Below are positions 27,634 to 36,456 of a stretch of 64,000 bases of DNA, piece by piece. This DNA comes from Sulfitobacter sp. EhC04 (GTDB lineage: Bacteria; Pseudomonadota; Alphaproteobacteria; Rhodobacterales; Rhodobacteraceae). Position 1 is the first letter of the stretch. Every line of letters starts with the position of its first letter. The DNA is taken from NCBI RefSeq assembly GCF_001650875.1, contig NZ_LXYI01000045.1, positions 184,412-248,411 on the forward strand. Direction: 5' to 3'. The translations under genes were made by a program, and so were the position numbers. The notes below the pieces were generated by a model. It searched no databases and was not told the origin of the DNA. It saw nothing but the letters and a program-made list of their open reading frames with translations.

Positions 27634-28795
27634 CCGCCTCGGGGGCATAGATCGCAACGCCGGTCATCGTATGATTGACATGCAGCGCGCCGATCTGCTC
27701 ACCATAGGTGGAAAAGCCGATGACCCGGTGCTCGGACAGTACAGACGACACCGCGCGGGTGGTCTGCTTCTGTTCCGCCTCGATCCGGCGCAACAGGCAA
27801 TCACATCCGACAATGTCGGTCAGTTGGCCCGCAGCTGCCAGTTCATCCAGCTTGCGCCGCAGGTGATCGGCGATGTCCAGAGGATCGGCCAGGGTCAGCA
27901 CCATCCCCTCGTCGATGGCGGAAAAGAACAACAGCTCGCCGCCCTCCTTGACCTGCTGGATCGCCCGGACGTGATGGTCGCCGCCAATGCGCACCACCAC
28001 CGGATGCGAGGCAAAGGTGAACTGGTCCAACTGTTCGGGGTCCTTGCCCACAAGGCGTGCGTATTCCATCGCGGCGGGTTCCGCGTTGATCGACTTGACG
28101 ATGCGCCGGGCCGGATCGGCGCCGGTCACAACCATCTGCCTGTCGGTCGGGACCAGGTGGTCGATGCTGAAAACCTTCACCTGCAACGCGCTTTGGATCA
28201 GGGTCAGCACGGCGGCATTTTCGCAGGCACGGCCATTCAGCGCCACACGGGTATGCCCGAAATCCACGCCATCCCCCGCCGACCCGCCGAACAGCGCCAT
28301 GTCGCGCAGCGCCGGTGCGATGGCCACGCTCAACATGTCCTCGCGCAGCGACAGCCCGTCCACCAGCAGAAAGGCAAAGCCATGGCGTTTGTCGCGATGT
28401 GCGTCCTGCAATGCGACGCGTTCCAGGGCGATACGGTCCTGCAAAGCCTGAGAGGACCGGTCATCCAGATCCTCGATCAGGATCGAGGTGGAGGCGAAAT
28501 GCGCGCGCGGGAATCCGATGGCGATGATCGTGCCCTCGGCATAGCCGCCCGCCCCGATTTCACCGGCGGTCGTGCAGGCCATGACGTCGGCCCCCCCAAA
28601 GGCGGCATCTGCATCGCGCACAAGTTTTTCGAAATCGGCGGCGGGCGAGATGAACAGCGCCACCACTGCCAGCGGTGCGGCACCCATGGCGCGGCTCAAC
28701 TCTGTGATCGGGTCGGGATGGCCCGCATCGACCTGCCCCCGGCACAAGGCATGCCGCGACCCCGCCAGCGGTTCAAAGTCTTGCAGAATTGCCAA
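27623..28795 (-). CDS. FIST-domain sensor protein (NosP-like)
   Basis: 390 residues covering FIST_N (about 25-220: VVALFISPAADFEKLV, MACTTAGEIGAGGYAEG, ALFGGSAGDGVDFGHT) and FIST_C (about 225-370: AMEYARLVG, GELLFFSAIDEGMVLTLA, DIVGCDCLLRRIEAEQK, VIGFSTYGEQIGALHVNHTM). NosP proteins of this family bind haem and nitric oxide and inhibit an associated NahK kinase. Here it lies between a LuxR-type response regulator and a NahK-like hybrid kinase on one transcript. The haem and NO role is inferred from family and context. Confidence 0.85.
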   Translation of the reverse strand: MAILQDFEPLAGSRHALCRGQVDAGHPDPITELSRAMGAAPLAVVALFISPAADFEKLVRDADAAFGGADVMACTTAGEIGAGGYAEGTIIAIGFPRAHFASTSILIEDLDDRSSQALQDRIALERVALQDAHRDKRHGFAFLLVDGLSLREDMLSVAIAPALRDMALFGGSAGDGVDFGHTRVALNGRACENAAVLTLIQSALQVKVFSIDHLVPTDRQMVVTGADPARRIVKSINAEPAAMEYARLVGKDPEQLDQFTFASHPVVVRIGGDHHVRAIQQVKEGGELLFFSAIDEGMVLTLADPLDIADHLRRKLDELAAAGQLTDIVGCDCLLRRIEAEQKQTTRAVSSVLSEHRVIGFSTYGEQIGALHVNHTMTGVAIYAPEADAE

Positions 28796-28817
28796 ATCGA
28801 GCCTCCCTCAAAGCAGA

Positions 28818-29534
28818 CTAGCGGCGCTCTTCCTCACTTGGCAACTGGGATGTGAATTGGGCTTCGTGGGCGACCAGAACCGCCTGAGTCCGGTTCTGCA
28901 CGCCAAGTTTGCGCATGATCGCGGTCACATGCGCCTTGACGGTGGTTTCCGCGATCGACAGCTCAAAGGCGATCTGCTTGTTCAGCTTGCCCGCGCATAT
29001 CAGTTCAAGGATGCGGGCCTGTTGATTGGTCAGCGACGCCAACCGGCGCAGGTTCACGTTCTCTTCCGTTGTGCCCTCACCGGCGACAAAGCCGCTGGGG
29101 GTAAAGACCTGGCCCGCGCGGATGACGTCGATCGCCTGCTTGAAGGTGCCCCGGCTGCTGTGCTTTGGCACAAATCCCGAAGCCCCGGCCGCGATTGCCC
29201 CGTTGATCACGGCATTGTCGGTCACCGAGGTCACGATGATCACATGCGCATCCTTGACCTGCCGCCTGAGCCGCAGCAAACCGTCCAGCCCGCTGACATC
29301 CGGCAGGTTGAGGTCAAGCAGCACAAGGTCCGGTGGTCCAGCCCGCCCCAGTTCCTCAAGCGCAGAAGACAACGAGTGCGTCGTGCGTATATCGGTATAA
29401 TCGGCGACGGACCTGAGCGTCAGGTCCAGCGCATCACAGAAAAGCGGATGATCATCCACGATCAGGGCCCATTTGCCTGAAGTCTCGGAGGTGACGGTTT
29501 CAGCCATCGGCAATTCATCTGCTGTCATGGTCAA
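28818..29534 (-). CDS. NarL/FixJ (LuxR-type) response regulator
   Basis: 238 residues. Receiver domain at about 20-140 with the acidic pair in WALIVDDHPLFCDAL, phosphoacceptor Asp in LVLLDLNLPDVSG and the Lys in GFVPKHSSRGTF. The LuxR-type helix-turn-helix near the C-terminus is ICAGKLNKQIAFELSIAE followed by TVKAHVTAIMRKLGV. It is first in the operon with the FIST sensor and the hybrid kinase and is the probable output, acting as a DNA-binding regulator of unknown targets, perhaps nitric-oxide response or biofilm genes. Confidence 0.9.
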   Translation of the reverse strand: MTMTADELPMAETVTSETSGKWALIVDDHPLFCDALDLTLRSVADYTDIRTTHSLSSALEELGRAGPPDLVLLDLNLPDVSGLDGLLRLRRQVKDAHVIIVTSVTDNAVINGAIAAGASGFVPKHSSRGTFKQAIDVIRAGQVFTPSGFVAGEGTTEENVNLRRLASLTNQQARILELICAGKLNKQIAFELSIAETTVKAHVTAIMRKLGVQNRTQAVLVAHEAQFTSQLPSEEERR

Positions 29535-29579
29535 AGGCTAGCAGCATTTCCCGGTCAGGTATCTAGCCAAAAGGTCTTA

Positions 29580-29971
29580 GGCTCTGGACCCATTAATTCT
29601 ATATTCACAGTTTGCCAGATTTTTTCTCAGACCAGGAACATCTGCGCAGGAATAGTGGTTCTATTCCAAGCAGATGTGACGCCTCCTCTCGGGACATTGC
29701 TGCGCAATGCCCTGCCGGGCAATGGGCTGCGGGAAAATCCGTCAAACCCGTCACGCCGAAGGCGTGCCAGCATAACACGGCGCTCCTTCGGAGCGACGGG
29801 CGGCGATTTCACTTCATTTCAACGTCTTGGGTCGCTTGCCAATAGAACCTACCACTGCCCGGCAGTGCATTTGCATGGCAAATGTCACGAGAGGGGATTG
29901 GCGGCACGCCCCAAACCCTTGAAATTGCGCGAAATCGCCGCTGAGCATGTAAGATTAATGGGTCCAGAGCC
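29580..29971. mobile_element. 392-bp IS-derived element with IS427-like ends (no transposase)
   Basis: Perfect 18-bp terminal inverted repeats GGCTCTGGACCCATTAAT (29580-29597 and its complement at 29954-29971) are flanked by TA on both sides (29578-29579 and 29972-29973). This fits the TA target duplication and end type of the IS427 group of the IS5 family. The inside is too short for a transposase and has no intact gene, so it is a deletion derivative or MITE-like element. Family naming is from memory of end sequences. Confidence 0.68.
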
Positions 29972-30138
29972 TAGGACAGGGGCGCCCGTCACGTCGATCC
30001 GGCGGGCGCGGCCCTTGCCTCCAACCAAAGTCCAATACCGCACCGGGGCGTTCAGCCCTAACACTCCTGCCAAGGCCAGCGCGGTGCCCCGGCCCTCACC
30101 TGCTTGGGAAAAACACGGCGAAACAACGGAGATACCAG

Positions 30139-30648
30139 ATGAACCTGAGCGATCAAAAGACCATTGATGCCGACCGTGACAGTGTTTTCGCGGCCCTTCT
30201 TGATTCCGATGTGCTGATGGCATGTGTTCCCGGCTGCCAGGAGATGACAGGCTCTGCCGAACAGGGCTTTGAGGCCACGGTTGTGCAAAAGGTGGGGCCG
30301 GTGAAGGCGACGTTCAAAGGGGTTGTCCACCTCAGCAAGGTGACCGCCCCCGAAAGCCTGACGATCAGCGGCGAAGGCAAGGGGGGTGCGGCCGGGTTTG
30401 CCAAGGGCGGCGCACAGGTGCGTCTTGAGGCTCAGGGTGACCAGACCATCCTGCATTACGAAGTGGATGCCAAGGTGGGCGGCAAGCTGGCGCAATTGGG
30501 CAGCCGGATCATCGACGGCTTTGCCAAGAAGATGGCCGATCAGTTCTTTTCCAACTTCCAGCAGGCTCTGGGTGGCCCGGAAACCGTCGAACCGGCATCG
30601 GAAGAGCCGGTCAGGAAAGGCTGGTTCGGGCGTCAGAAGAAGGCCTGA
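30139..30648 (+). CDS. CoxG-like SRPBCC-domain protein
   Basis: 169 residues. Residues 1-145 form an SRPBCC/CoxG domain: VFAALLDSDVLMACVPGCQEM, VVQKVGPVKATFKGVVHL and KVGGKLAQLGSRIIDGFAKKMADQFF are typical of CO dehydrogenase subunit G. A charged C-terminal tail (RKGWFGRQKKA) resembles the membrane-associating tail of CoxG. In molybdenum hydroxylase clusters CoxG-type proteins are thought to pass electrons or quinones at the membrane. It converges with the molybdenum-hydroxylase operon and stands outside it. The ATG has GGAGATACCAG just upstream. Confidence 0.83.
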   Translation: MNLSDQKTIDADRDSVFAALLDSDVLMACVPGCQEMTGSAEQGFEATVVQKVGPVKATFKGVVHLSKVTAPESLTISGEGKGGAAGFAKGGAQVRLEAQGDQTILHYEVDAKVGGKLAQLGSRIIDGFAKKMADQFFSNFQQALGGPETVEPASEEPVRKGWFGRQKKA

Positions 30649-30770
30649 GACGCCATCGAAGACGGGTGGCCCTCTATCAGCAAGTGGACCTCTCTTGTAG
30701 TCGCCCCTCTGCACGGCAGACGGTCTCGCGGCATCACCTTATGGCGCGCCGGGAAAACCCTCCGACACAT

Positions 30771-30798
30771 GAAGACATGTCAAAAATGACATGTCTTC
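30771..30798. terminator. Palindrome between convergent transcripts
   Basis: GAAGACATGTCA (30771-30782) and TGACATGTCTTC (30787-30798) form a perfect 12-bp stem around AAAA. It lies between the ends of the coxG-like and AA_synth genes, so a bidirectional terminator is most likely. No long T-run follows on either strand. Confidence 0.5.
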
Positions 30799-30877
30799 TT
30801 TGACAGGTGTTTAGCCCGGCGCAGGTGCATCCGGCCCCATCGGACCCTTGCCAACCGCGCACCGCGCCTTTCAGCCG

Positions 30878-31459
30878 CTACCGCAATCCGTCATCACCCG
30901 TCACCTGCCAGACCTCCAGCCCGCCCATGCGCGAATGCACCCGCCCGCCGCAGGACATGCCAAGCGCAAAGACAATCTCGTCCGCGCGTGGCCCGTCGGG
31001 CAGGCCCACCTCGATCCCGTCGAAATGGCTGCGGACATAGGCCGCGTTGATATGGCCCAGCGGCAGGTCCAGCCTGCTGCCCACGCCACCGCGTTTCATG
31101 CAGGACGGCACAATGGCGTTCGACTGGCCCAGCAACCCGCGCATGGCATAGCCGCCCGGCACATGCCAAAGCGCGGCATGCTCCAACTCGCCGTTCTCGC
31201 CGACGATGGCCCCCTTGCCATAGCCGTCGATGCCCTCCTTGCCGCCAAGGGCTGCGATCAGGCGTTCGCTCATCTCCGCCCCCAAGGGCTTAAGATCCTC
31301 CATGGCCGGTTGCAAGTCCGGCTCATAGCGCCCGGCAAAGGGGTTCTTGACGCAGGCGACGATGGCACCCAGCTTGCGCGGGGTTTCGGGCAGCGGACCG
31401 CCGTCGTGATGCACCTCTTCCAGGATCAGTTGCATCTTGCGGATGGGAAAGTCAGGCAT
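30878..31459 (-). CDS. AA_synth (DUF1185) family protein
   Basis: 193 residues, matching the family called 'amino acid synthesis' (PF06684): IRKMQLILEEVHHDGG at the start, GAIVACVKNPFAGRYEPDL, GYGKGAIVGENGELEHAALWH, RGGVGSRLDLPLGHINAAY and DEIVFALGMSCGGRVHSR. The biochemical function is not established. It is last in the operon FAD subunit - Mo subunit - reductase-like - UPF0280 - AA_synth, overlapping UPF0280 by 8 bases; the fixed pairing suggests it acts on a product of the same pathway. Confidence 0.83.
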   Translation of the reverse strand: MPDFPIRKMQLILEEVHHDGGPLPETPRKLGAIVACVKNPFAGRYEPDLQPAMEDLKPLGAEMSERLIAALGGKEGIDGYGKGAIVGENGELEHAALWHVPGGYAMRGLLGQSNAIVPSCMKRGGVGSRLDLPLGHINAAYVRSHFDGIEVGLPDGPRADEIVFALGMSCGGRVHSRMGGLEVWQVTGDDGLR

Positions 31460-32282
31460 TTTTCAGGGCTCCTTGGGGATGGGTGACATGGGCGGTCCGG
31501 CCCGCGAGGCACAGCACCGCCTGATGAATCAATCCGCGCGCGCACAGGCTATCGGCCAGGGCCTGTCCACGCGCGAGGGCTGCGATGATTTCCGCCGTGT
31601 CCAGCGCGCCGACATCGGTGGTGACAAGCCTGTCGCCAAGGTCGCTGTCGGGGTTGAGCGCACGGGCCGGGACCCGTCTGATTGCGGGGTGATCCGGCAG
31701 ATCCACGGCATTGGCGATCAGTGTCGCGGCCACATCTGCGGCGGCGGCGGTTCTGGCGGCCACGGTGACCGCATCGGCAATGCCCAGCGAATGGCTGCGC
31801 CCGCGCCAGCCGGAGGTCGCAAGCCCGCGTGACGTATCCTCGGCGGTGATGCGGATCGCGCCGGCAGGCCCCTCTGCCGAAATGTCCTGCCCCGATTCCA
31901 GGTGAAACGCCACGTCGCCGCCATTGTTGACATAGATCTTCTCGGCGGGGTGGCGGGCAAGAATGGCCGCCAGAACCTCGTCCGCCACCGAGCCCGCCAC
32001 CGCCGCCATCGGCGTGACAAAGGTATCGTCATAGGGCCGGACCGCCTGCACCATGCGCCGCGCAACCGGGTCCTTGACCCTTGTTCCCGGGTCAATCGGT
32101 CTGCGCAAAATAGGCAATTCCGCCACCAGCCCCGAAAGCAGGGTCTGAAACCGCGCCTGTGCCGTTGCATAGCAGGCCGTGGCATCGCCGCCGAGCACCT
32201 CGATGATCAGGTCGATGGGGCCATGGTTCAGGTGCAACCGCCGCCCGTCCGGCAGGATATGCGCCTGTGGGTCCGTGCTCAC
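31452..32282 (-). CDS. UPF0280 family protein (ApbE-like fold)
   Basis: 276 residues of UPF0280: LPDGRRLHLNHGPIDLIIEV, MAAVAGSVADEVLAAIL, EKIYVNNGGDVAFHLE and TSGWRGRSHSLGIADAVTV. The GGDVA segment and the T-S-G-W-RGRSHS stretch resemble ApbE flavin transferases, to which UPF0280 is related in fold. Whether it moves a flavin to a partner here is unknown. The start overlaps the reductase-like gene by 4 bases. Confidence 0.85.
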   Translation of the reverse strand: MSTDPQAHILPDGRRLHLNHGPIDLIIEVLGGDATACYATAQARFQTLLSGLVAELPILRRPIDPGTRVKDPVARRMVQAVRPYDDTFVTPMAAVAGSVADEVLAAILARHPAEKIYVNNGGDVAFHLESGQDISAEGPAGAIRITAEDTSRGLATSGWRGRSHSLGIADAVTVAARTAAAADVAATLIANAVDLPDHPAIRRVPARALNPDSDLGDRLVTTDVGALDTAEIIAALARGQALADSLCARGLIHQAVLCLAGRTAHVTHPQGALKNA

Positions 32283-33712
32283 GCCCCGTCCCCCAGCACC
32301 CGCGAGGCGCGCCCGTATTCACCACCCCGTGCCAGCACGTCCTCAAGGTCGCGCACTGACGCGCCATGCCCGCCAAGCGCCTCGTAGTCTGCGCGCCGCA
32401 CGGTGAATTCCAGCGGGGCCACCAGCGCCGGTGTCGGCACATAGCCGAAGGCCCCCGCAGGCACCTGGGTGACATCCACCATCACTGTGATCCCGCCGCC
32501 CGGCCAGCGATAGGTCGGCGCGCCGCCGATGGTGACGCGGGTGCGGTCCTGCTTCACCGAATTGGTCAGGTGGATCGGGTTGCGCGTGACGCCCGAGCGC
32601 AGCGAACCGCCCGCGCCCCCCATGAACAACACGGTACAAAGGGCAGGCTCGCAATTTTCCGCAATCAGATCGACAGAGGGTTGCAGCGCGGCGGGCATCG
32701 GCTGCGGTTGCGGTTCCAGATTGTCATCCAACACGAAATAGGCCGCGTGTTCGCCGGTGGTCGACACCATCAGCAGGCTGAGCCCCGGCCGCGCGCCCTT
32801 GGCCGCGCGCCAGGGGCCGAGGATGTGCAGCGGATCGTCGATGTCGGTGCCGCCCCAGCCCATGCCCGGTTCTGCCACCTTGAAATACCGCCCCGGCGTG
32901 GAGCGTCTGCCGTTGATCTTGATCCCGGTCTCGGGCCAGTCGATCACCTTGCCCGCCTGATGTTCCGACACGACTCCGGTGATGTGGTCATCCACCACGA
33001 CCACCTCGTCCACCAGCCCCTGCCACTGCACCGCGAACATGCCGATGGTGGCCGAGCCGCAGCCAACCCGCATCCGGCTTTCCTGCTTGCCATCCACGAT
33101 GGGGGCCGCACCTGCCTGCACCACCACATGCGATCCGCCGTCGATGGTCAGTTCAACCGCCTCTCCGTTGCACAGGCGCAGCAGCGTGTCGCAGGTCACG
33201 CGCCCTTCGGCCTTTTCCCCGCCCGTCAGGTGATCGACCCCGCCAAGAGACAGCATTTGCGAGCCGTATTCAGAGGTCATCACATGACCCACCGCCTCGC
33301 TCTTTGCGCGCACGGTTGCGGCCTCCGGTCCCAGGTGCCGATCCGTGTCGATCTTTACCTTGACCCCGCAATAGGAAAAGATCGCCTCCGTCACCACGGT
33401 GACAAAATCCACCCCCTCTATGTCACGGCTGACGATGAAGGGGGCCGGTTTGTAATCGGGGTATGTGGTCCCTGCCCCGATGGCAGAGACAATCACATCA
33501 TCGCCCGAGGCCGATGCCCCGTCCCAGTCTGCGGCGAGAAAGGGTTTGACCGCGTCGCCCTTGGCGATGCGCCGGTCCAGGATGGTCAGGGGATCGCAGC
33601 GGATGATCTGCCCGTTCTCGTTGGCATAGCGGTCGCAGGCCCCGGCGCGGCCTTCGGCGATGTAACACATGACCGGGCAGGCATCGCAGCGGATCTTCTC
33701 TGGCTTGGTCAT
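32279..33712 (-). CDS. 6-hydroxynicotinate reductase-like protein
   Basis: 477 residues. The N-terminus has a Cys cluster (IRCDACPVMCYIAEGRAGAC, then RC about 20 residues later) that could bind an iron-sulfur cluster. The long body contains GAGTTYPDYKPAPFIVSRDI, GGSLRSGVTRNPIHLTNSV and GAPTYRWPGGGITVMVDV. This family is annotated after the enzyme of anaerobic nicotinate fermentation that reduces 6-hydroxynicotinate to 1,4,5,6-tetrahydro-6-oxonicotinate. Neighbouring molybdenum hydroxylase and hydantoinase genes support a role in N-heterocycle breakdown, but the substrate is not known. It overlaps both flanking genes by 4 bases. Confidence 0.72.
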   Translation of the reverse strand: MTKPEKIRCDACPVMCYIAEGRAGACDRYANENGQIIRCDPLTILDRRIAKGDAVKPFLAADWDGASASGDDVIVSAIGAGTTYPDYKPAPFIVSRDIEGVDFVTVVTEAIFSYCGVKVKIDTDRHLGPEAATVRAKSEAVGHVMTSEYGSQMLSLGGVDHLTGGEKAEGRVTCDTLLRLCNGEAVELTIDGGSHVVVQAGAAPIVDGKQESRMRVGCGSATIGMFAVQWQGLVDEVVVVDDHITGVVSEHQAGKVIDWPETGIKINGRRSTPGRYFKVAEPGMGWGGTDIDDPLHILGPWRAAKGARPGLSLLMVSTTGEHAAYFVLDDNLEPQPQPMPAALQPSVDLIAENCEPALCTVLFMGGAGGSLRSGVTRNPIHLTNSVKQDRTRVTIGGAPTYRWPGGGITVMVDVTQVPAGAFGYVPTPALVAPLEFTVRRADYEALGGHGASVRDLEDVLARGGEYGRASRVLGDGA

Positions 33713-36456
33713 TGGCGTGACGCCTTGATCGCGGCCAGCACGCGATGGGGCAATGCCGGCACTTTGGTGATTTTCGCCCCCGAGGCATCGCGGATCGCAT
33801 TCAGGATCGCGGGTGCAGTCGGGATCAGCACATGTTCGCCCAGCCCCTTGGCCCCCATCGGCCCCTCCGGGTCCGGCTTTTCGATCAGGATCGAAGTCAC
33901 GGGCGGCATGTCCCCGATGGTGGGGATCAGGTAATTGTGCAGGTTCTCGGTCTGCCCCGGCAGGTATTCCTCCATCAGCGCCAGCCCAAGACCCTGGGCG
34001 ATGCCGCCCTCGATCTGGCCTTCGGCCAGCAGCGGGTTGATGGCACGGCCCAGGTCGTGGGCGGCAACGATGTGGCGGGTTTTCACGGTGCCAAGGGCCA
34101 TATCCACCTCGACCTCGGCCATCTGCGCGCCGTAGCCATAAAGCGCATAGGGCGTGCCCTGCCCCTCCGCATCCAGCCCGGTGGTATGCGGATCATAGGT
34201 TTCCTCGGCAGCGATGACATAGCCGTTTGCGTCCGGGTCCATGTCCGACAGGCCGATCTCGCGGGTCTGTGTGCCATGGGTCACGGTCAAGCGGCCCTCG
34301 TGCAGGGTCATCCGGTCTGCCCCGGCCAGATTGGTCAGGCGCAGGATCGCGGCGCGCAGCGCATGCCCCGCCGCCACAGCCGCACGCCCGGTGATGAAGG
34401 TCTGGCGCGAGGCCGAGGTCTTGCCACAATCAGGCGTCAGGGCGGTGTCCGGGCCGATGATGTCGATGGCGTCGATGGCGATGCCGATGGCATCCGCCGC
34501 AATCTGGGTGATGACGGTGTTCGAGCCCTGCCCGATGTCCGTGGCCCCCTGATGCAGCTTCAACCGCCCGTCGCGGGTAATGCCAATGCGAATGGTCGAG
34601 GGGTTGGACAACCCCGTATTGCCGCAGCCATACCAGCAAGAGGCCAGCCCGATGCCGCGTTTGCGCGTCGCGGAGGTGGCGTTGAACGCTGCGACCTCGC
34701 GCTGCGCCTGTTCCCAATGTGGCTGCAGTGCCTCAAGGCATTCCACCAGCCCAACGGATTGCATCACCTGCCCGCAAGGTGACGTGTCCCCATCGCGCAG
34801 CGCATTGCGCAGCCGAAAGGCCAGACGGTCCATCCCGCAGGCCAGTGCCAGTTCGTCATAAAGCATTTCCTGGGCGATGGCGGCCTGCGGCACGCCAAAA
34901 CCGCGAAAGGCACCCGAGGTCGGACCATGGCTATGCACCGCGCGGCTGGTGGCGCGGTAATGCGGCGTGAAGTAGGGGCCGGAGGCATGGACCGGCACCC
35001 GCACGGCCACAGTCGGACCCCAGCTGGCATAGGCCCCGGTGTTGAAGTCGCCGTGAAAGGTCATGCCGGTGATCTGGCCCCCGGCATCGGCCCCGATGGT
35101 CGCCTCCATCGTGCCGGGATGGCGTTTGGTGCTGGCCTGCATGGATTCCGTGCGGCTGAACACCATGCGGCAGGGCCTGCCGGTTTTCAGCACCGCCAGC
35201 CCCAGCAGCGGTTGCAGAGTTACGTCCAGCTTGGCACCGAACCCGCCCCCCGCCGCCGAAGGGATGATGCGCAGCCGGTCATGTGACAGGCCCAGCACCC
35301 GCGCCGTATCTTCCAGATCCATCACCGGGGCCTGGGTGCAGGCCTGTATCACCAGCGTATCGCCCTCCATCCAGGCCGCCCCGGCCTCGGGCTCGATATA
35401 GGCGTGTTCGACATAGGATGTTTCGAACCGCCCCGTCACCACATGGGCCGACGCCGCCAGCGCGGCATCCGGTGTGCCACAGGCCACGCGGCCCCGGATC
35501 AGGGTGTTTTCAGGCCGGTCGCCATGCAGCAGCGGTGCATCCACGGCGGCCCCTTCCTCCGCTGTCAGGGCATGGGGCAGCGGCGACCAGGTCACGGGAA
35601 AGCTGTCCAGATCAAGCGGTTCGACCACCTCTGCCGCGCCGACCACCAGTGCCACAGCCTCGCCCCGGTAGCGGGCGACCTTTTCGGCAAGGGCCGGCTG
35701 ATCGGCCAGCGGCGGGATCACGCCATAGCGGTTCTCGCCCCTGATGTCGGCGGCGGTGATCACGCAGGCGATGCCGGGCCTCTGCGCGGCCCAGCTTTCG
35801 GCGTCGCCCAACGTAAAGGCCGCGTGATAATGCGGGCTGCGCACTGCGCGGACCAAAAGCGCGCCCTCGGGTGCATAATCCGCGCCAAAAACCTCTGTCC
35901 CGTCCACCTTGCGCTGTCCGTCGAGGCGGGGAATCGCTTGGCCCACGGCAGCGCCTGCCAGCGGAGAGGTCTGCACCTGCGCAGGCGTCGTGGCAGCCAT
36001 GACCGCCGAGATGATCTTGCGATAGCCGGTGCAACGGCACAGCACCCCGGCAAGCGCATCCTCGACCTGCGCCTCGTCGGGTGCGGGCGTTTCGCGCAGC
36101 AATTCCATTGCCGCCATCATCAGACCGGGCGTGCAGATGCCACATTGCGCGGCCCCCTTGGCAAGAAACGCCTGCTGAAGCTGCGCCCGCAGCACCGGTT
36201 CCGCCGTTTCCAGGGTTTCGACCACGCGGCCATCGGCCTGTATCGCGGGGACAAGGCAGGCACATTCCTGTCGCCCGTCGATCAACACCGTGCAGGCCCC
36301 GCAATCGCCCGCATCACAGCCGATCTTGACGCTTTTCAGGTTCAGGTCCTCGCGCAGCACTTCCGACAGGCGGCGGCCCGGCGCGGTATCGACAGTACGG
36401 GGCTTGCCGCTGATGTTCAGGGTGATCTTCTGGCCCTTGGTCCTGTGGATATTCAT
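33709..36456 (-). CDS. Xanthine-dehydrogenase-type hydroxylase, fused 2Fe-2S and molybdopterin subunit
   Basis: 915 residues fusing two subunits. Residues 1-160 are the small subunit with two 2Fe-2S clusters (GCDAGDCGACTVLIDG; CGICTPGLMMAAMEL with CRCTGYRKI). The rest is the molybdopterin subunit: GGGFGAKLDVTLQP, GAFRGFGVPQAAIAQE, QGATDIGQGSNTVITQ and the catalytic Glu in GAKGLGEHVLIP. The AFRGFG loop is the xanthine/aldehyde/nicotinate type, not the Cys-containing loop of CO dehydrogenase. It would hydroxylate an aromatic or heterocyclic substrate with water. It works with the FAD subunit just upstream (4-base overlap). Confidence 0.88.
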   Translation of the reverse strand: MNIHRTKGQKITLNISGKPRTVDTAPGRRLSEVLREDLNLKSVKIGCDAGDCGACTVLIDGRQECACLVPAIQADGRVVETLETAEPVLRAQLQQAFLAKGAAQCGICTPGLMMAAMELLRETPAPDEAQVEDALAGVLCRCTGYRKIISAVMAATTPAQVQTSPLAGAAVGQAIPRLDGQRKVDGTEVFGADYAPEGALLVRAVRSPHYHAAFTLGDAESWAAQRPGIACVITAADIRGENRYGVIPPLADQPALAEKVARYRGEAVALVVGAAEVVEPLDLDSFPVTWSPLPHALTAEEGAAVDAPLLHGDRPENTLIRGRVACGTPDAALAASAHVVTGRFETSYVEHAYIEPEAGAAWMEGDTLVIQACTQAPVMDLEDTARVLGLSHDRLRIIPSAAGGGFGAKLDVTLQPLLGLAVLKTGRPCRMVFSRTESMQASTKRHPGTMEATIGADAGGQITGMTFHGDFNTGAYASWGPTVAVRVPVHASGPYFTPHYRATSRAVHSHGPTSGAFRGFGVPQAAIAQEMLYDELALACGMDRLAFRLRNALRDGDTSPCGQVMQSVGLVECLEALQPHWEQAQREVAAFNATSATRKRGIGLASCWYGCGNTGLSNPSTIRIGITRDGRLKLHQGATDIGQGSNTVITQIAADAIGIAIDAIDIIGPDTALTPDCGKTSASRQTFITGRAAVAAGHALRAAILRLTNLAGADRMTLHEGRLTVTHGTQTREIGLSDMDPDANGYVIAAEETYDPHTTGLDAEGQGTPYALYGYGAQMAEVEVDMALGTVKTRHIVAAHDLGRAINPLLAEGQIEGGIAQGLGLALMEEYLPGQTENLHNYLIPTIGDMPPVTSILIEKPDPEGPMGAKGLGEHVLIPTAPAILNAIRDASGAKITKVPALPHRVLAAIKASRQ

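Noticed and set aside
29655..30167. 170-codon frame across the IS-derived element
   Set aside because: It runs through both the element and its terminal repeat into the coxG region, is Arg-rich and low in complexity, and has no transposase motifs.
33709..36456. Assignment of the molybdenum hydroxylase as CO dehydrogenase (suggested by the nearby coxG-like gene)
   Set aside because: The active-site loop reads AFRGFG and lacks the Cys-containing CoxL loop, and the small subunit is fused to the large one, unlike CoxS/CoxL.
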